Source: Blastomonas sp. CACIA14H2
GTDB lineage: Bacteria; Pseudomonadota; Alphaproteobacteria; Sphingomonadales; Sphingomonadaceae
Assembly: GCA_000503195.1 (NCBI GenBank)
Contig: AYSC01000035.1
Coordinates: forward strand, 1 to 46,472
Direction of reading: 5' to 3'
DNA length: 46,472 nucleotides
Shown: positions 22,725 through 30,790 of the stretch, in pieces
Numbering within the stretch: position 1 is the first letter of the stretch
Layout of the letters: every line of letters starts with the position of its first letter
The notes under the pieces: model-generated
The model's input: only the letters and a program-made list of their open reading frames with translations
Database searches by the model: none
Told to the model about the DNA's origin: nothing
Position numbers and translations under genes: made by a program

Positions 22725-24926
22725 ATGAACCGCTGGTTGAACTCCGTGGCCCTGGCCGGGCTGGCTGCTGCGCCGATCTCCGTGGCCGCTGCCCAGGCGC
22801 CGCGCGCCGAGACCGACGCTGTTGCCGATGCCGAAGCGGCCGATGGTCCCACCATCGTCGTGTCCGTGACCCGCACGCCGATCACCATCGCCGAGGCTCC
22901 GGCGACCATTTCGGCCAAGACCGACGAAGACATTGCCGACGAGCTGGCGACCGACATCAAGGATCTGGTGCGCTTCGAACCGGGCGTCAGCGTCCGCCGC
23001 CAGCCCGCGCGGTTCGGTGCGGCGCTCGGCAGCACGGGCCGCGCGGGCAACGAGGATTTCACCATTCGCGGCATCGGCGGCAACCGCGTGCTGATCCAGG
23101 TCGATGGCGTGCGCGTACCGATGGGCTTCAGCTTCGGCGCGCAGAGCGTCGGCCGGGGCGATTCGGTCGATATCGGGCTGGTCAAGTCGGTCGAGATCCT
23201 GCGCGGACCGGCCTCGGCGCTCTACGGCAGCGACGGCCTGGCCGGCGCGGTGAGCTTCACGCTGAGCGATCCCGAGGACATATTGAAGGGCCAGTCGGTC
23301 GCCGGGCTGGTGCGCGGTCAATATGCCAGCGCCGACAACGAATTTGCCGAAACCGCAATCCTGGCCGGACGCAGCGGCGATCTGTCGGCGATGGTCGCCT
23401 ATACGCGGCGCGATTTTCAGGAGCTGGAAAATCGCGGCGCCAACGATGTGCTGGGAGCCAGTCGGACCACGCCCAATCCGCAGGACGGCCAGAGCAATGC
23501 CGCGTCCGCACGGCTGGTCTGGGACCCCGCCGGTGGCCACAAGGTCCGCCTCACCGGCGAATATCTCGACAACCGCATGGTCACCGATCTGCTCTCGGGC
23601 CGCTCGGCGAGCGTCGACAATCTGGTCGCGCGGGACACCGGCAAGCGCTGGCGCGTTGCGGGCGACTGGATCTGGGAAGGCACCGGCACGATCGAGATGG
23701 CGCGGGCGAGCGTCTACTGGCAATCGGCCAAGGACCGGCAGTTCACGCAGGAGGATCGCACGCCGCTGGCCGATCGTACCCGGCTCAACACCTTCGACAA
23801 CCGCGTCTATGGCCTGTCCGCCGAAGCGCGCGCGGGCTTCGTCACCGGCCCCTTGAGCCACAAGCTGGTCTTTGGCGGCGATGCGAGCTCCACCCGGCAG
23901 CAGGGGCTGCGCGACGGTACCGTGCCGCCCGCGGGCGAGCGCTTCCCGTCCTCCGCCTTTCCCGTCACCGATTACACGCTCGCCGGGCTCTTCATCGGCG
24001 ACGAGATCAGCGTCGGGCCGCTCACGCTGTTCCCCGCGCTGCGTTTCGACCACTACAAGCTGTCCCCCAAGCCCGATGCGCTGCTTCCGGCGTCCTTCGT
24101 CACCACGGGCCAGTCGGGCAGCCGGCTGAGCCCCAAAATGGGCGCGGTACTGAAGCTGAACAGCGAGGTGCGGCTGTTCGCCAATTATGCCCAGGGCTTC
24201 CGCGCCCCCGAGCCCTCTCAGGTCAACCAGTTCTTCGAGAATCTCGCCCAAGGCTACACCTCGCGCCCCAATGCCGATCTGGGGCCCGAGCGCAGCGAGA
24301 GCATCGAGGGCGGCGTCCGCTTTACCAGCGAGGCGGTGAGCCTCAGCGCCACCGCTTTCAGCGCGCGCTACAAGGATTTCATCAGCCAGGAGGTCGTGGG
24401 CGGCGGCTTCACGCCGAACAATCCCGCGATCTTCCAGTTCATCAATCTCGACCGGGTAAAGGTCGAGGGCGCCGAGGCGCGGCTCGAGCTGCGCGACAGG
24501 AACGGCCTCAACGGGCAGCTGGCCCTGTCCTACGCCAGGGGCGACATCATCGACCCCCAGGCGAACACCCGCGCGCCGCTCGCCACGGTCGATCCCTTGA
24601 AGCTGGTCGCGGGGATCGGCTGGCGCGACCCGCAAGGCCGGTTCGGCGGGCAGTTGATCGCCACGCACAGCGCACGCAAGTCCGAGGCGCGCAGCACAGG
24701 CGTGTGCACGCCTTCCTGCTTCCGGCCCGATGCGTTCACCATTCTCGATGCCACGGCATTCGTCGCGCTGGGTCCGGTGACGCTGCGCGCGGGCCTGTTC
24801 AACCTCACCAACGCCAAATACGCCTGGTGGTCCGACGTGCGCGGTCTCGCCAGCACCACCACCATCGCCGATGCCTTTACCCAGCCGGGGCGCAACGGCA
24901 GTGTGTCATTGACTTATCGCTTTTGA
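22725..24926 (+). CDS. TonB-dependent receptor, heme/hemoglobin type
   Basis: This 733-residue outer-membrane receptor has a signal peptide (residues 1-25, cleavage near AAQA) and a TonB-box-like TIVVSVTRTP. The plug domain contains FTIRGIGGNRVLIQVDG and LRGPASALYGSDGLAGAV. The 22-strand barrel carries the FRAP motif (YAQGFRAPEPSQVN) and the following RPNADLGPERS, corresponding to the NPNL region of hemoglobin/heme receptors. The barrel ends in aromatic VSLTYRF, the outer-membrane insertion signal. A Fur-like promoter precedes it. Heme is the most likely ligand, judging from family and the next gene. Full length. Confidence 0.92.
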   Translation: MNRWLNSVALAGLAAAPISVAAAQAPRAETDAVADAEAADGPTIVVSVTRTPITIAEAPATISAKTDEDIADELATDIKDLVRFEPGVSVRRQPARFGAALGSTGRAGNEDFTIRGIGGNRVLIQVDGVRVPMGFSFGAQSVGRGDSVDIGLVKSVEILRGPASALYGSDGLAGAVSFTLSDPEDILKGQSVAGLVRGQYASADNEFAETAILAGRSGDLSAMVAYTRRDFQELENRGANDVLGASRTTPNPQDGQSNAASARLVWDPAGGHKVRLTGEYLDNRMVTDLLSGRSASVDNLVARDTGKRWRVAGDWIWEGTGTIEMARASVYWQSAKDRQFTQEDRTPLADRTRLNTFDNRVYGLSAEARAGFVTGPLSHKLVFGGDASSTRQQGLRDGTVPPAGERFPSSAFPVTDYTLAGLFIGDEISVGPLTLFPALRFDHYKLSPKPDALLPASFVTTGQSGSRLSPKMGAVLKLNSEVRLFANYAQGFRAPEPSQVNQFFENLAQGYTSRPNADLGPERSESIEGGVRFTSEAVSLSATAFSARYKDFISQEVVGGGFTPNNPAIFQFINLDRVKVEGAEARLELRDRNGLNGQLALSYARGDIIDPQANTRAPLATVDPLKLVAGIGWRDPQGRFGGQLIATHSARKSEARSTGVCTPSCFRPDAFTILDATAFVALGPVTLRAGLFNLTNAKYAWWSDVRGLASTTTIADAFTQPGRNGSVSLTYRF

Positions 24927-24965
24927 TTCGCAACAACGTTAGCATTGCAAACAGGGACCACGATC

Positions 24966-25976
24966 ATGACGACCAGGATCATCGCCTTTGCCGCCGCCAG
25001 TCTTATAGCGCTGGCGTCCACGCCCGCGCTTGCCCACCCGCCGATTGCCGAACGCCCCGCGCAGGAAGAGGCCGCCGCGTTCGAGGCCGATCGCGCCGAC
25101 ATTCTGGCGATGGCGGGCAATTTCAAGGTGCGCTTCGACATGCAGGAAGCGACGCCCTGGCAGAGCGGCTATGCCCCGCTCGAGCGCAAGATTTCCGGGG
25201 GGCACGAGGTGGTGCGCGTGATCGAGGACACCGGCCGCCGCATCGTGCTGCAGCATATCCTGGTCAGCGAGATCGAGGGCAAGCCGCACATCACCAAGCA
25301 CTGGCGGCAGGACTGGGAATACGAACCCGCCAGGGTGCTGGTCTATTCCGACCGCAACGCCTGGACCTGGGAGGACGTGCCCGAGAAGATGCGCCGCGGC
25401 CGCTGGTCGCAGACCGTGTGGCAAGTCGACGACAGCCCGCGCTATGCCGGCTGGGGCCAGTTCGAGCAGCAGGGCGGCCTTCGCCGCTGGCGTTCCAACT
25501 GGACCTGGCGGCCGCTCGCCCGGCGCGATGCGGTGCGTAACCCTGTCTACGACCGCTATTACGCGATCAACCGCCATCAATCGACGCCCGATGGCTGGGT
25601 CCACTGGCAGGACAATATCAAGATGGGCGTGAAGGACGGCAGCCTGCAGCCGATCGTGCAGGAATATGTGCTCAACACCTATACCCGGTTCGACGGCTAT
25701 AACGTCAAGGCGGCGGACGATTACTGGGCCGCCACCAAGGGCTATTGGGCCGCTGTTCGCGCCGAGTGGGACAAGGTGGCGGCGACCAAGGGCGGCATCG
25801 CCATCCAGGAGGAAGCGCAGGCCGGCACCATCATCAGCGCGCGGCTGCTGACCATCGCCGACGAGATCGCCGAGGGCAAGCTGACCGAGGCCAAGGGCAC
25901 AGCCGAAGCGCTCAAGCTGATCGACGACAATACCCGGATGACCGGCGCGCAACGCGTCGCGAGCACCGGTCGCTAA
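24966..25976 (+). CDS. DUF6607 family exported protein
   Basis: This 336-residue protein begins with a signal peptide (IIAFAAASLIALASTPALAH). The mature part is rich in Trp and aromatic residues (KHWRQDWEYEP, WTWEDVPEKM, RRWRSNWTWRPLARR), a DUF6607 hallmark. DUF6607 genes commonly follow heme-type TonB receptors, as here, with only a 39-base gap. The gap contains ATTCGCA, a copy of the TGCGAAT iron-box heptamer. A role in heme or iron handling in the periplasm is inferred from position. The biochemical activity is unknown. Confidence 0.85.
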   Translation: MTTRIIAFAAASLIALASTPALAHPPIAERPAQEEAAAFEADRADILAMAGNFKVRFDMQEATPWQSGYAPLERKISGGHEVVRVIEDTGRRIVLQHILVSEIEGKPHITKHWRQDWEYEPARVLVYSDRNAWTWEDVPEKMRRGRWSQTVWQVDDSPRYAGWGQFEQQGGLRRWRSNWTWRPLARRDAVRNPVYDRYYAINRHQSTPDGWVHWQDNIKMGVKDGSLQPIVQEYVLNTYTRFDGYNVKAADDYWAATKGYWAAVRAEWDKVAATKGGIAIQEEAQAGTIISARLLTIADEIAEGKLTEAKGTAEALKLIDDNTRMTGAQRVASTGR

Positions 25977-26012
25977 GGGTCGGCGCCCCGTCCCCGTTGG
26001 GGTGCCGATATT

Positions 26013-26048
26013 CCCCTGCCCTGCCGACTGGACACGGCGGGGCAGGGG
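26013..26048. terminator. Long GC hairpin between convergent genes
   Basis: Bases 26013-26026 pair with 26035-26048 over 14 bp with a single G-T wobble and an 8-base loop. It separates the DUF6607 gene (plus) and hisN (minus), so it may end both transcripts. No T-tract follows on either strand, so it is not a textbook intrinsic terminator. Confidence 0.6.
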
Positions 26049-26057
26049 ATACCGGGT

Positions 26058-26843
26058 TCAGTGGTCGTGCTGCGCCAGCGCCTCGAGCACGTCCTCGAGC
26101 CGCGCCGGGTCGCCCATCGCGACCACGCGCCCGTCGCTTCCCTTGTGCAGCGGATCGCCGTTCCAGTCGCACATATGCCCGCCCGCGCCCTCGACCACGG
26201 GGACCAGTGCGGCAAAGTCGTGCAGCTTCAGCCCGCTCTCGCACACCAGATCGACCGAGCCTTGCGCAACCAGAGCGTAATTGTAGCAATCGCCGCCCCA
26301 GATCAGCCGGCGCGTGTCGCATTGCTTGGCCAGCGCCATGAAATGCATCGCGTCATGATCGCTGAACAGGTGCGGGCTGGTGGTGGCGAGCACCGCGTCG
26401 CCGATCTCGGGGCAGAGCCGCGCCTTGACCGGCTTGCCGTTGAAGGTGGTGCCGCGTCCGGTCGCGCCGACCCAGCGCTCGCGCCCGATCGGCTGGTCGA
26501 TCACGCCGAGCACCGGCCATTCCTCGGCGATCAGCGCGATCAGCGTGCCGAAGATCGGGCGGCCGGCGATGAAGCTTGTCGTCCCGTCGATCGGATCGAG
26601 CACCCAGACCCGGCCGGTGCTGCCCGGCTTCTCGCCATATTCCTCGCCGATCACGCCATCGCGCGGCGCTTCGGCATCGAGAATCGCGCGCATCGCCGCT
26701 TCGGCGGCGCGGTCGGCCTCGGTCACCGGCGAGGCATCAGCCTTGCGATCGGTGGTGAAATCGGCGCGATAATAGGGGCGGATCGCCTCACCCGCGGCAT
26801 CGGCGAGCCGCTGCGCGAGCTCGATGTCCTTGCTGTGTATCAT
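26058..26843 (-). CDS. hisN: Histidinol-phosphatase, inositol monophosphatase type
   Basis: This 261-residue enzyme has the IMPase metal motifs: GEEYG (E67/E68), WVLDPIDGTTSF (D83, D86) and the C-terminal CESGLKLHDFAALVPVVEGAGG with the last metal Asp. The WGGDCYNYALVA loop is typical of HisN, which dephosphorylates L-histidinol phosphate in alphaproteobacteria and actinobacteria. An inositol- or nucleotide-phosphatase activity cannot be excluded. It follows the cupin gene by 50 bases and may be co-transcribed with prs. Confidence 0.87.
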   Translation of the reverse strand: MIHSKDIELAQRLADAAGEAIRPYYRADFTTDRKADASPVTEADRAAEAAMRAILDAEAPRDGVIGEEYGEKPGSTGRVWVLDPIDGTTSFIAGRPIFGTLIALIAEEWPVLGVIDQPIGRERWVGATGRGTTFNGKPVKARLCPEIGDAVLATTSPHLFSDHDAMHFMALAKQCDTRRLIWGGDCYNYALVAQGSVDLVCESGLKLHDFAALVPVVEGAGGHMCDWNGDPLHKGSDGRVVAMGDPARLEDVLEALAQHDH

Positions 26844-26893
26844 GATGGTCTAGCTAGGGCCTCGTACCGGATATTGCCAGTACCTGCCCGAAT

Positions 26894-27304
26894 TCAGGGC
26901 ACCGCCACGCGTAGCGGCTGGCCGTCGGGCACCACCCAGCTGGACACGGCACGCAGGCCTTCGGGCCCCGCCTTGCCCCAGTGCACCGTCCCCGGCGCGA
27001 TGCGGATCGCCTGGCCGGGGCGCAGCTCCTGCTCGCCCGAGCCTTCGCGCACGATCACCGTGCTGCCGCCCAGGATGTAGAGAAATTCCTCGCCATGATG
27101 GTAGTGGCGCGGGATCGGGGCATGGGCGGGAATATTGAGGTCGCCGGTTACCAGATGATGCCCCGGCGCGGCCTGAATCGGCCCGGACAGGACCTCGCTG
27201 ATCCCGGGCGCGGGCTGATAGACCGCGACACCCTGAGGACCGGGTGAAGCGCAAGCGCCGGGCACCGCTGCCAGCGCGATCAGCACGGGCAGGCCAGGGC
27301 GCAT
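26894..27304 (-). CDS. Exported cupin lipoprotein
   Basis: This 136-residue protein starts with a short signal (MRPGLPVLIALAAVPGAC, Cys18 possible lipidation). A single cupin barrel follows with PRHYHHGEEFLYILGGSTVI (metal motif HxH...E) and RPGQAIRIAPGTVHWGKAG (second motif). The function is unknown; periplasmic single-domain cupins are often small-molecule binders. It starts 8 bases after the prs stop, so it is probably in the same operon. The usual cupin length is retained. Confidence 0.8.
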   Translation of the reverse strand: MRPGLPVLIALAAVPGACASPGPQGVAVYQPAPGISEVLSGPIQAAPGHHLVTGDLNIPAHAPIPRHYHHGEEFLYILGGSTVIVREGSGEQELRPGQAIRIAPGTVHWGKAGPEGLRAVSSWVVPDGQPLRVAVP

Positions 27305-27311
27305 GGTCCGA

Positions 27312-28246
27312 TCAGTCGAACAGGCTGGAGACCGAGCTTTCGTCGGCGATGCGGCGGATCGCCTCGCCGATCAGCGCGGCCATCGGCAGGCTGCGGATGC
27401 GGCTCGATTCGGTGACGGCCTCGGTCGCCTGGATCGAATCGGTGATCACCAGCTCCTTGAGCGCGCTGTTGTTCACCCGCGCCACGGCGCCGCCCGAGAG
27501 CACGCCGTGCGTGACATAGCTGACCACATCGACCGCGCCCGCATCCTTGAGCGCCTGCGCCGCGTTGCACAAAGTCCCGCCCGAATCGACGATATCGTCG
27601 ATCAGGATGCAGAACCGGCCCTCGACATTGCCGATGATGTTCATCACTTCCGATTCGCCCGGGCGCTCGCGGCGCTTGTCAACGATCGCCAGCGGCGCGT
27701 TGTCGAGCCGCTTGGCGAGCGCGCGCGCGCGGACCACGCCGCCCACGTCGGGCGAGACGACCATCAGCTTGTGCTCGCCGAACCGCGCCTGGATGTCCGC
27801 CGCCATCACCGGCGCGGCATAGAGATTGTCGGTCGGGATATCGAAAAGCCCTGGATCTGCCCGGCGTGCAGATCGACCGACAGCACGCGATCGGCGCCGG
27901 CCACGGTGATCAGGTTGGCGACCAGCTTGGCCGAGATCGGGGTGCGCGGCCCCGGCTTGCGGTCCTGCCGGGCATAGCCGAAATACGGGATCACCGCGGT
28001 GATGCGCCGCGCCGACGCGCGCTTGAGCGCATCGATGCAGATCAGCAGCTCCATCAGATTGTCGTTCGCGGGATAGCCGGTCGACTGGATGACGAACACG
28101 TCCTCGCCGCGCACATTCTCGTGAATCTCGACGAAAATCTCCTCGTCGGCAAAGCGGCGCACGCTGGCATCGGTCAGCGGCATTTCCAGATACGCGGCAA
28201 TCGCGCGCGCCAGCGGCATATTGCTGTTGCCAGACAGGATTTTCAT
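27312..28246 (-). CDS. prs: Ribose-phosphate pyrophosphokinase, interrupted by a 1-base frameshift
   Basis: Prs makes PRPP from ribose 5-phosphate and ATP. The N-terminal frame runs [17 protein letters not shown] to HAGQIQGF and includes [19 protein letters not shown] with the metal-binding VDLHAGQ. The C-terminal frame resumes at FDIPTDN and holds [11 protein letters not shown] and the PRPP loop [16 protein letters not shown]. The frames join only if one T is added at the run of four (27844-27847 on the plus strand AAAA), restoring GFFDIP. The reconstructed protein has 311 residues, the family norm. As prs is normally essential, a sequencing or assembly indel is more likely than a true pseudogene. 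Confidence 0.9.
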
Positions 28247-28406
28247 GTGGCGTCCCCGTTGCCCTGATCGATCGCGCCTGCCTTAGCCAGATGGTCCGCA
28301 AACCGGAAGATGAAACTTTGGCGAAATTGCGCGCGCGCCGCCCGCGCGCCGCTTCGCACCATCAAAAGCTGTTGCCGCTCCCCCGGCCAGCCCCTATCCC
28401 GCAGCC

Positions 28407-30062
28407 ATGACCGACCGGCTTATCATCACGCTTGTCCAGTGCGGGCAGACCATGGGCGATCTGGCACGCAATGCCGACGCGATGCTGCAGGCGCGCGCCG
28501 AGGCGCAGGATTGCGACCTCGTCGTCTTTCCCGAATTGCAGCTGATCGGCTATCCGCCCGAGGACCTGGTGCTCAAGCCCGCGCTGATCGACCGCGCCGA
28601 GTCCGAGCTCGCGCGTCTCGCGGCCGCGACGGCGGATGGCGGGCCGGCGATGCTGGTGGGCAGCGTCTTCCATCGCGAGGGCGCGCTGTACAACGGCATC
28701 GCGCTGCTCGAAGGCGGTGCGATCGCGGCGGTGCGGCTGAAGCACGAGCTGCCCAATTACGGCACGTTCGATGAAAAGCGGCTGTTCGCCTCGGCCCCGC
28801 TGCAATCGCCGGTGCCGTTTCGCGGCGTGATGCTGGGCCTGCCCTTGTGCGAGGATATCTGGTTCCCCAGGGTGTGCGGGCATCTGAAAGCCATGGGCGC
28901 CGAGCTGCTGATCGCGCCGCACGGCAGCCCGTACGAGATCGAGAAGGACGACCGCCGGCTGCACAATGTCGCGCGCGCCCGCGTCGCCGAAACCGGGCTG
29001 CCGCTCGTGTTCCTCAACCGGATCGGCGGGCAGGACGAGCTGGTCTTCGACGGCGCGTCGTTCGTGCTCAACGCCGATGGCAGCGTCGCGCATCAGCTGC
29101 CCGACTGGGAGGCCGCAACGGTGCGCACCGAATGGTCGAGGAGCGAGGCCGGCTGGACCTGCGCGCCGGGCGAAATCCATGCGCTCGATCCGTTCCCGCA
29201 GGACGTCTATCACGCGATGATTGTGGGGCTTCGCGATTATGTGAACGCCAACGGCTTTCCGGGCGTGGTGCTCGGGCTGTCGGGCGGGATCGACAGCGCG
29301 CTTTCGGCTGCGGTCGCGGTCGATGCGCTGGGCGCGGAGCGCGTGTGGTGCGTGATGCTGCCCAGCCGTTACACGAGCCAGGAAAGCCTCGACGATGCCG
29401 CCGAATGCGCGCGGCTGCTCGGCTGCCGGCTCGACACGATCGGCATCGCACCCGCGGTCGATGCGTTCGACGCGATGCTCAGCCAAAGTTTCGAAGGCCG
29501 CGCGCCCGATCTCGCCGAAGAGAATATCCAGTCGCGCATCCGCGCGGTGACGCTGATGGGGCTGAGCAACAAGTTCGGCCCGATGCTGCTCACCACCGGC
29601 AACAAGAGCGAGATGAGCGTCGGCTATGCCACCATCTATGGCGACATGGCGGGCGGCTATAACGTGCTCAAGGACGCCTACAAGTTGACCGTGTTCGACC
29701 TGTCGCGCTGGCGCAACGTCAACAGGCCGCCGCTTGGTCTCGGCCCCGAGGGCCCGGTGATGCCCGAAAGCGTGATCACCAAGCCGCCCAGCGCGGAGCT
29801 GCGCCCCGACCAGCGCGACGACGACAGCCTACCGCCCTACGAGATTCTCGACCCGATCCTGCACGGCCTGGTCGAGGAGGAGCTCAGCGTCGCCGAGATC
29901 GTCGCGCGCGGCTTCGATTCGGCGACAGTCACGCGGATCGAGCGGCTGCTGTACCTCGCCGAATACAAGCGCCGACAGGCCCCGCCCGGGGTGAAGCTGG
30001 GCATCCGCAATTTCGGCCGCGACCGGCGCTACCCGATCACCAACCGGTTCCGGACGGCATAG
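28407..30062 (+). CDS. nadE: Glutamine-dependent NAD+ synthetase
   Basis: NadE amidates deamido-NAD using ammonia released from glutamine. This 551-residue protein has both domains: an N-terminal nitrilase-type glutaminase with the triad E43 (FPELQL), K112 (LKHELPNYG) and C148 (GLPLCEDIW), and a C-terminal synthetase with the ATP-pyrophosphatase loop LSGGIDSALS (SGGIDS at 292-297) and TGNKSEMSVGYATIYGDMAGG. It is divergent from prs across 160 bases. PRPP from Prs also feeds NAD synthesis, so the neighbourhood is functionally sensible. Confidence 0.97.
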   Translation: MTDRLIITLVQCGQTMGDLARNADAMLQARAEAQDCDLVVFPELQLIGYPPEDLVLKPALIDRAESELARLAAATADGGPAMLVGSVFHREGALYNGIALLEGGAIAAVRLKHELPNYGTFDEKRLFASAPLQSPVPFRGVMLGLPLCEDIWFPRVCGHLKAMGAELLIAPHGSPYEIEKDDRRLHNVARARVAETGLPLVFLNRIGGQDELVFDGASFVLNADGSVAHQLPDWEAATVRTEWSRSEAGWTCAPGEIHALDPFPQDVYHAMIVGLRDYVNANGFPGVVLGLSGGIDSALSAAVAVDALGAERVWCVMLPSRYTSQESLDDAAECARLLGCRLDTIGIAPAVDAFDAMLSQSFEGRAPDLAEENIQSRIRAVTLMGLSNKFGPMLLTTGNKSEMSVGYATIYGDMAGGYNVLKDAYKLTVFDLSRWRNVNRPPLGLGPEGPVMPESVITKPPSAELRPDQRDDDSLPPYEILDPILHGLVEEELSVAEIVARGFDSATVTRIERLLYLAEYKRRQAPPGVKLGIRNFGRDRRYPITNRFRTA

Positions 30063-30108
30063 ACGGACACGCCAATTCTGGCTATAATTCTGGCCAGAAC
30101 CCTGTCCG
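30060..30108 (+). promoter_or_regulatory. Self-regulated promoter/operator of the toxin-antitoxin pair
   Basis: A -35 TAGACG (30060-30065, within the nadE stop), a 17-base spacer and a perfect TATAAT (30083-30088) form a promoter. The palindrome TTCTGGCCAGAA (30088-30099) overlaps the -10 and start site. TTCTGGC is repeated 12 bases upstream (30076-30082), and CGGACA/TGTCCG (30064-30069, 30103-30108) flank the unit. This is the arrangement expected for repression by the antitoxin-toxin complex. Confidence 0.75.
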
Positions 30109-30119
30109 GATATCTTGCC

Positions 30120-30377
30120 ATGCGCCACGTTCCCGTTTCCAAGTTCAAGGATAACGCCTCCGACTACATCGCCGCAGCGGAACGCGGCGAGGAGATCATC
30201 ATCACGCGCCATGGTCAGCCGGCTGCCCGCCTCACCGCTGCTGCCCCCGGTTTCGACATGGCCAGGCGGATCGAGGCCTGGGAAGGACTGGCGAAACTGC
30301 GCGCCGAATTGCGCGCTCAAGGCAAGACCGCGACGGTCGAGGAAATGATCGCCTGGAAAAACGAAGGAAGGCCATGA
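30120..30377 (+). CDS. Phd/YefM-family antitoxin
   Basis: This 85-residue protein has the Phd/YefM DNA-binding fold: VSKFKDNASDYIAAAERGEEIIITRHGQPAARL (split as VSKFKDNASDYIAAAERG and IIITRHGQPAARL) in the first 45 residues. A C-terminal helical tail (about 50-85, WEGLAKLRAELRAQ and EEMIAWKNEG) should wrap the toxin. Its stop overlaps the start of the PIN toxin gene by 4 bases (ATGA), the usual coupling in type II modules. The promoter overlaps a palindrome suited to autoregulation. Confidence 0.9.
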   Translation: MRHVPVSKFKDNASDYIAAAERGEEIIITRHGQPAARLTAAAPGFDMARRIEAWEGLAKLRAELRAQGKTATVEEMIAWKNEGRP

Positions 30378-30790
30378 GGCGCTTCGTGATCGATGCGTCG
30401 GCGGCTGGCCCTTTGGTTCTCCCCGACGAAGCGCAAAGCACGAACCCCGCGACATTGGACCTGATTCTCCACGCAGCGCTGGTGGCACCGCTGCACTGGC
30501 GCTTCGAAATCTCGAACCTCCTGTTCGTCGCGCAACGGCACGGCCGGATCAATGATGCGCAGAGGTTCACGGCGGTCGAAAGACTGGAGCAGATGGACGT
30601 GGCCATCGATGCCTTTTCGGGCGAACAGGCATGGCTGGCGAGCTTCGACATCGCCGTGGCCGATGGTCTGACCGTCTATGACGCCGCCTATATCGAACTC
30701 GCTCGCCGCCTGGGCTGCGGCCTTTTGACATATGACCGCGCCTTGGCCAAAGCCGCCCGAGCCCGAGGAATTGAGACACCCGAATTATGA
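30374..30790 (+). CDS. vapC: VapC-family PIN-domain ribonuclease toxin
   Basis: This 138-residue PIN domain retains the acidic tetrad D7 (FVIDASA), E45 (FEISNL), D103 (YDAAYIELA) and D121 (LTYDRALAKA). VapC toxins cut tRNA or rRNA when freed from antitoxin. Its stop overlaps the gltX start codon by 4 bases (ATGA), so the toxin-antitoxin pair is translationally joined to glutamyl-tRNA synthetase. This overlap is unusual and is discussed separately. All catalytic residues are intact, so the toxin is presumably active. Confidence 0.9.
   Translation: MRRFVIDASAAGPLVLPDEAQSTNPATLDLILHAALVAPLHWRFEISNLLFVAQRHGRINDAQRFTAVERLEQMDVAIDAFSGEQAWLASFDIAVADGLTVYDAAYIELARRLGCGLLTYDRALAKAARARGIETPEL

Noticed and set aside
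27806-28246. Programmed frameshift or true pseudogene for prs
   Set aside because: The T4 run lacks a typical slippery heptamer and downstream stimulator, and loss of an essential gene is unlikely; an indel error is the simpler reading.
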